The notes beneath the pieces were generated by a model. It searched no databases. It was not told where the DNA came from and saw nothing but the letters and a program-made list of their open reading frames with translations. 64,000 bases of DNA, taken from contig NZ_JAEIOT010000007.1 of the NCBI RefSeq assembly GCF_016342275.1, forward strand, positions 62,001 to 126,000, read 5' to 3'. Below, in pieces: positions 61,754-64,000 of this stretch. Positions within the stretch are counted from its first letter, which is position 1. Every line of letters begins with the position of its first letter. The stretch comes from Corynebacterium marambiense (GTDB taxonomy: Bacteria; Actinomycetota; Actinomycetes; Mycobacteriales; Mycobacteriaceae). A program made the position numbers and the translations under genes.

Positions 61754-61782
61754 AAGGGCCCCGCTGGAACGGCGGGGCCCTT
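61754..61782 (-). terminator. Terminator after aspA
   Basis: AAGGGCCCCGC at 61754-61764 is exactly complementary to 61772-61782 with a 7-base loop, 22 bases beyond the aspA stop codon on the minus strand. It separates aspA from the broken dcu gene. Confidence 0.7.
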
Positions 61783-61803
61783 ATCGAAGAATGGGTCAGA
61801 ATC

Positions 61804-63384
61804 CTAACGGTCGAGGTGAAGCTGCCCGCGGAAGACCGGATGCATGAGATTCTCCTTGCTCAGTACTTGATCCAGGGTCTCGGCGTCCATCAGTCCCTTC
61901 TCCAGGACGAGCTCGCGAACGGTCTTGCCGGTTTCTGCCGCTTCCTTACCTATGAGGTCACCATTATGGTGACCGATGAACGGGTTCAGGTAGGTCACGA
62001 TTCCGATCGAGTTGTCGACGTAAGCCCGACAGACGTCCTCGTTCGCGGAGATTCCATCGACACACTTGGTGCGGAGCGTCTCGACGGCGTTCCGGAGGAT
62101 TCGGATCGATTGGAACAGGGACTCCCCGATTACCGGCTCCATGACATTGAGCTGGAGCTGGCCGGCCTCGGCGGCCATGGTAACGGTGATGTCATTGCCG
62201 AACACCTTGAAGCACACCTGGTTGCAGACCTCGGGAATAACCGGGTTAACCTTGGCAGGCATGATCGATGAACCGGCCTGGCGGGCCGGGAGGTTGATCT
62301 CGTTCAGGCCGGCCCGTGGACCGGAGGACAACAGGCGCAGATCGTTACAAATCTTCGACAGCTTCATCGCGGCTCGCTTCACCGCGCCATGAGCGAGCAC
62401 ATAGGCACCGCAGTCGCTCGTCGCCTCAATGAGGTCCTTCGCTGACTTGACCTCCAGCCCCGTGACTTCACTGAGGGAAGCCGTGACCTGATGACGGTAG
62501 CCGGCTGGAGTGTTCACTCCGGTGCCGATGGCTGTCGCCCCGAGATTGACCTCCAGGAGACGCTCCGAGGCATCGCGGAGGATGACGCGCTCCTCAGACA
62601 GATTGTGGGCGAAAGCGGCAAACTCCTCACCGAGTGTCATGGGTACCGCATCCTGGAGCTGTGTGCGACCCATCTTCAGGATGTCCACGAACTCGTGTCC
62701 CTTCGCGGCGAAGGAACTTTCGAGAGCATCGAAGGAATCGATCAGGTCATTGAGAGCGTAGTGGACACCGAGCCGGAATCCTGTCGGATAGGCGTCATTG
62801 GTGGATTGGCTCATGTTGACATCATCATTCGGGTTGATGATGTCGTAGGCGCCCTTCGGCTTTCCCAGATACTCCAGAGCCAGGTTCGCGATTACCTCAT
62901 TGGTGTTCATGTTCAGGCTGGTTCCGGCACCGCCTTGGAAGACATCGAGCGGGAACTGGTCCATGCACCGTCCCTCGACCAGAATCTGGTCACACGCCCA
63001 GATGATCGCCTCGCACTTCTCGGCGGGAAGAGTGTGCAGCCTGCGATTGGCCAGGGCACTGGCCTTCTTCACCTGGACCATGCCACGGATGAACTCCGGG
63101 ATTTCGTTGACCGTGATCCGGGAGATCCGGAAGTTCTCCATTGCACGGAGCGTGTGAATACCGTAGTAGGCCTCATCCGGAACGTCCAGTTCCCCCAGCA
63201 GATCCACTTCCGTGCGGGTTCCGTTTCTCTCGTACCCCGCTCGGGAACGGGAACTGTCGGGACCATCCTGCACCTGCGTCTCCGGTTCCGGTGCGGATGC
63301 CGGTTTCTCCGCGGATACCGCGGGGTCGTCGCGCTTTCCCGTCTTCTGGGTGCCTGACTTACGCTTTGATGACTTGACCATCAT
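61804..63384 (-). CDS. aspA: Aspartate ammonia-lyase (aspartase)
   Basis: AspA interconverts aspartate and fumarate plus ammonia. The 526-residue protein has the aspartase/fumarase superfamily regions: [14 protein letters not shown] and [18 protein letters not shown], the [15 protein letters not shown] region, and the signature [15 protein letters not shown] with the catalytic serine loop. About 55 N-terminal residues are charged and unrelated to the fold, making it longer than the usual 470-480. AGAGAGG lies seven bases before the ATG at 63384, supporting the long form. It lies between hisG and the broken dcu gene, in the same order as hisG-aspA of C. glutamicum. Confidence 0.95.
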   Translation of the reverse strand: MMVKSSKRKSGTQKTGKRDDPAVSAEKPASAPEPETQVQDGPDSSRSRAGYERNGTRTEVDLLGELDVPDEAYYGIHTLRAMENFRISRITVNEIPEFIRGMVQVKKASALANRRLHTLPAEKCEAIIWACDQILVEGRCMDQFPLDVFQGGAGTSLNMNTNEVIANLALEYLGKPKGAYDIINPNDDVNMSQSTNDAYPTGFRLGVHYALNDLIDSFDALESSFAAKGHEFVDILKMGRTQLQDAVPMTLGEEFAAFAHNLSEERVILRDASERLLEVNLGATAIGTGVNTPAGYRHQVTASLSEVTGLEVKSAKDLIEATSDCGAYVLAHGAVKRAAMKLSKICNDLRLLSSGPRAGLNEINLPARQAGSSIMPAKVNPVIPEVCNQVCFKVFGNDITVTMAAEAGQLQLNVMEPVIGESLFQSIRILRNAVETLRTKCVDGISANEDVCRAYVDNSIGIVTYLNPFIGHHNGDLIGKEAAETGKTVRELVLEKGLMDAETLDQVLSKENLMHPVFRGQLHLDR

Positions 63385-63712
63385 CCTGTCACCTCTCTAC
63401 TCGGCCGTTTTCCTGGTGCGGCGAGATCCGCTCCGCCCCAGCATAACGACGATTCGGTACACACGAGCGGTGGTGGCTTCACCGCCTTCCACAACGGGGC
63501 CCCGCAGAACCAGATATCCCGGAGGGTTCCCCATTCTCCCAGTACAAGACGTTAAATCTGGACACAGGGGTGTTTGGCTCGGATGATAGACGGACATCCA
63601 ACCAATCCACGGGGAGGCATTTCTCATTGTGGAAGATCGTTCTCCCCTCCTCCTGACCGGGTCACCCCGCCCCTCGGGCATATCCGATTCAGGGGGAGCC
63701 GGGGCATGAAGA
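63385..63712 (-). promoter_or_regulatory. Promoter region of aspA
   Basis: These 328 bases between hisG and aspA hold no recognisable gene; short frames in it have no ribosome binding site or family resemblance. The aspA promoter must lie here, but no convincing -10/-35 pair or operator was identified. Confidence 0.3.
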
Positions 63713-63746
63713 AACCCCTGTACCGGTCAATGCCGGGTGCAGGGGT
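63713..63746 (-). terminator. Rho-independent terminator of hisG
   Basis: On the minus strand CCCCTG, an inner CCGG/CCGG pair and CAGGGG form a stem, followed by TTTCTTC. It lies about 17 bases beyond the hisG stop codon. Confidence 0.7.
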
Positions 63747-63762
63747 CGAAGCGCGCCCGCGA

Positions 63763-64000
63763 TCAGAGCCGGGCGATTCGGATCTCCGATGCGAGGATAG
63801 CTTGGGCACCGATTTCCGCGAGCTCGTCCATCACGTCATTAGCGTTATTGCGCGGAATCATCGCGCGTACGGCGACCCAATCGTCCAGGGCAAGCGGGGA
63901 CACCGTCGGCCCGGAGATACCCGGAGTGACCGCGGTGGAGGCGTCGAGGAGCGAACAAGGTACGTTGTAATCCAGCATGAGATAGTTCTGGGCGTGGAGA
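63763..64000 (-). CDS. hisG: ATP phosphoribosyltransferase, C-terminal part (5' end outside window)
   Basis: The frame enters at the right edge and ends at the TGA at 63763-63765. The last 78 residues ([69 protein letters not shown]) match the ACT-like regulatory domain at the end of long-form HisG, which binds histidine and gives feedback inhibition of the first step of histidine synthesis. Confidence 0.92.
   Translation of the reverse strand, partial: LHAQNYLMLDYNVPCSLLDASTAVTPGISGPTVSPLALDDWVAVRAMIPRNNANDVMDELAEIGAQAILASEIRIARL

Overview
The window reads as a high-G+C chromosome segment from the order Mycobacteriales, most likely a Corynebacterium. The evidence is gene content: an ndnR-nadA-nadC-nadS operon as in C. 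glutamicum, a Pup-ligation cluster (mpa/arc, dop, pup, pafA, pafB, pafC) whose ATPase lacks the proteasome-docking tail, RbpA, a polyprenol-phosphate mannose synthase next to an apolipoprotein N-acyltransferase, HtaA-domain surface proteins behind DtxR-like iron boxes, and the order hisG-aspA-aminopeptidase-arc-dop. No species is named. No rRNA, tRNA, CRISPR array or complete insertion sequence was recognised.

Layout. 1-6.7 kb: a partial FAD/Fe-S dehydrogenase, a BASS-family transporter, and the de novo NAD operon under its own Nudix repressor with two putative operators. 6.7-8.9 kb: a gene-poor stretch with an AT-rich island and a strong dif-like XerC/XerD site (8500-8527). 8.9-14.2 kb: a YceI operon, rbpA, then ppm1-lnt-fxsA. 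14.3-27.5 kb: aerobic cobalamin synthesis (cobN; cobG-cobH-cobIJ; cobL-cobM-cobK), interrupted by a small secreted protein and a membrane protein/PadR pair. 27.6-38.4 kb: one minus-strand series of SDR, pepQ, helY, tatC, tatA, pafC, pafB, pafA and pup, with a decayed serine protease gene between pepQ and helY.

38.4-46.4 kb is the most distinctive part. Two large plus-strand surface-protein genes, each with signal peptide, HtaA domain, propeller-like region, Rib-like repeat(s) and a C-terminal membrane helix, sit between pup and dop, genes that are normally adjacent. A remnant of a third relative lies between them, a 43-codon ORF precedes the first, and both have DtxR-like boxes. This looks like an iron/heme-responsive surface locus inserted into the pupylation cluster.

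46.4-64 kb: dop, mpa/arc, trmI, an M18 aminopeptidase, a DUF255 protein, a two-gene SufC/SufB-D-like pair standing alone, a RecB-family nuclease, an ABC exporter with its two-component system, a broken C4-dicarboxylate transporter gene, aspA and the 3' end of hisG. Several genes (cobG, cobH, pepQ) have a -10-like hexamer 7-8 bases before the start codon, which suggests leaderless mRNAs.
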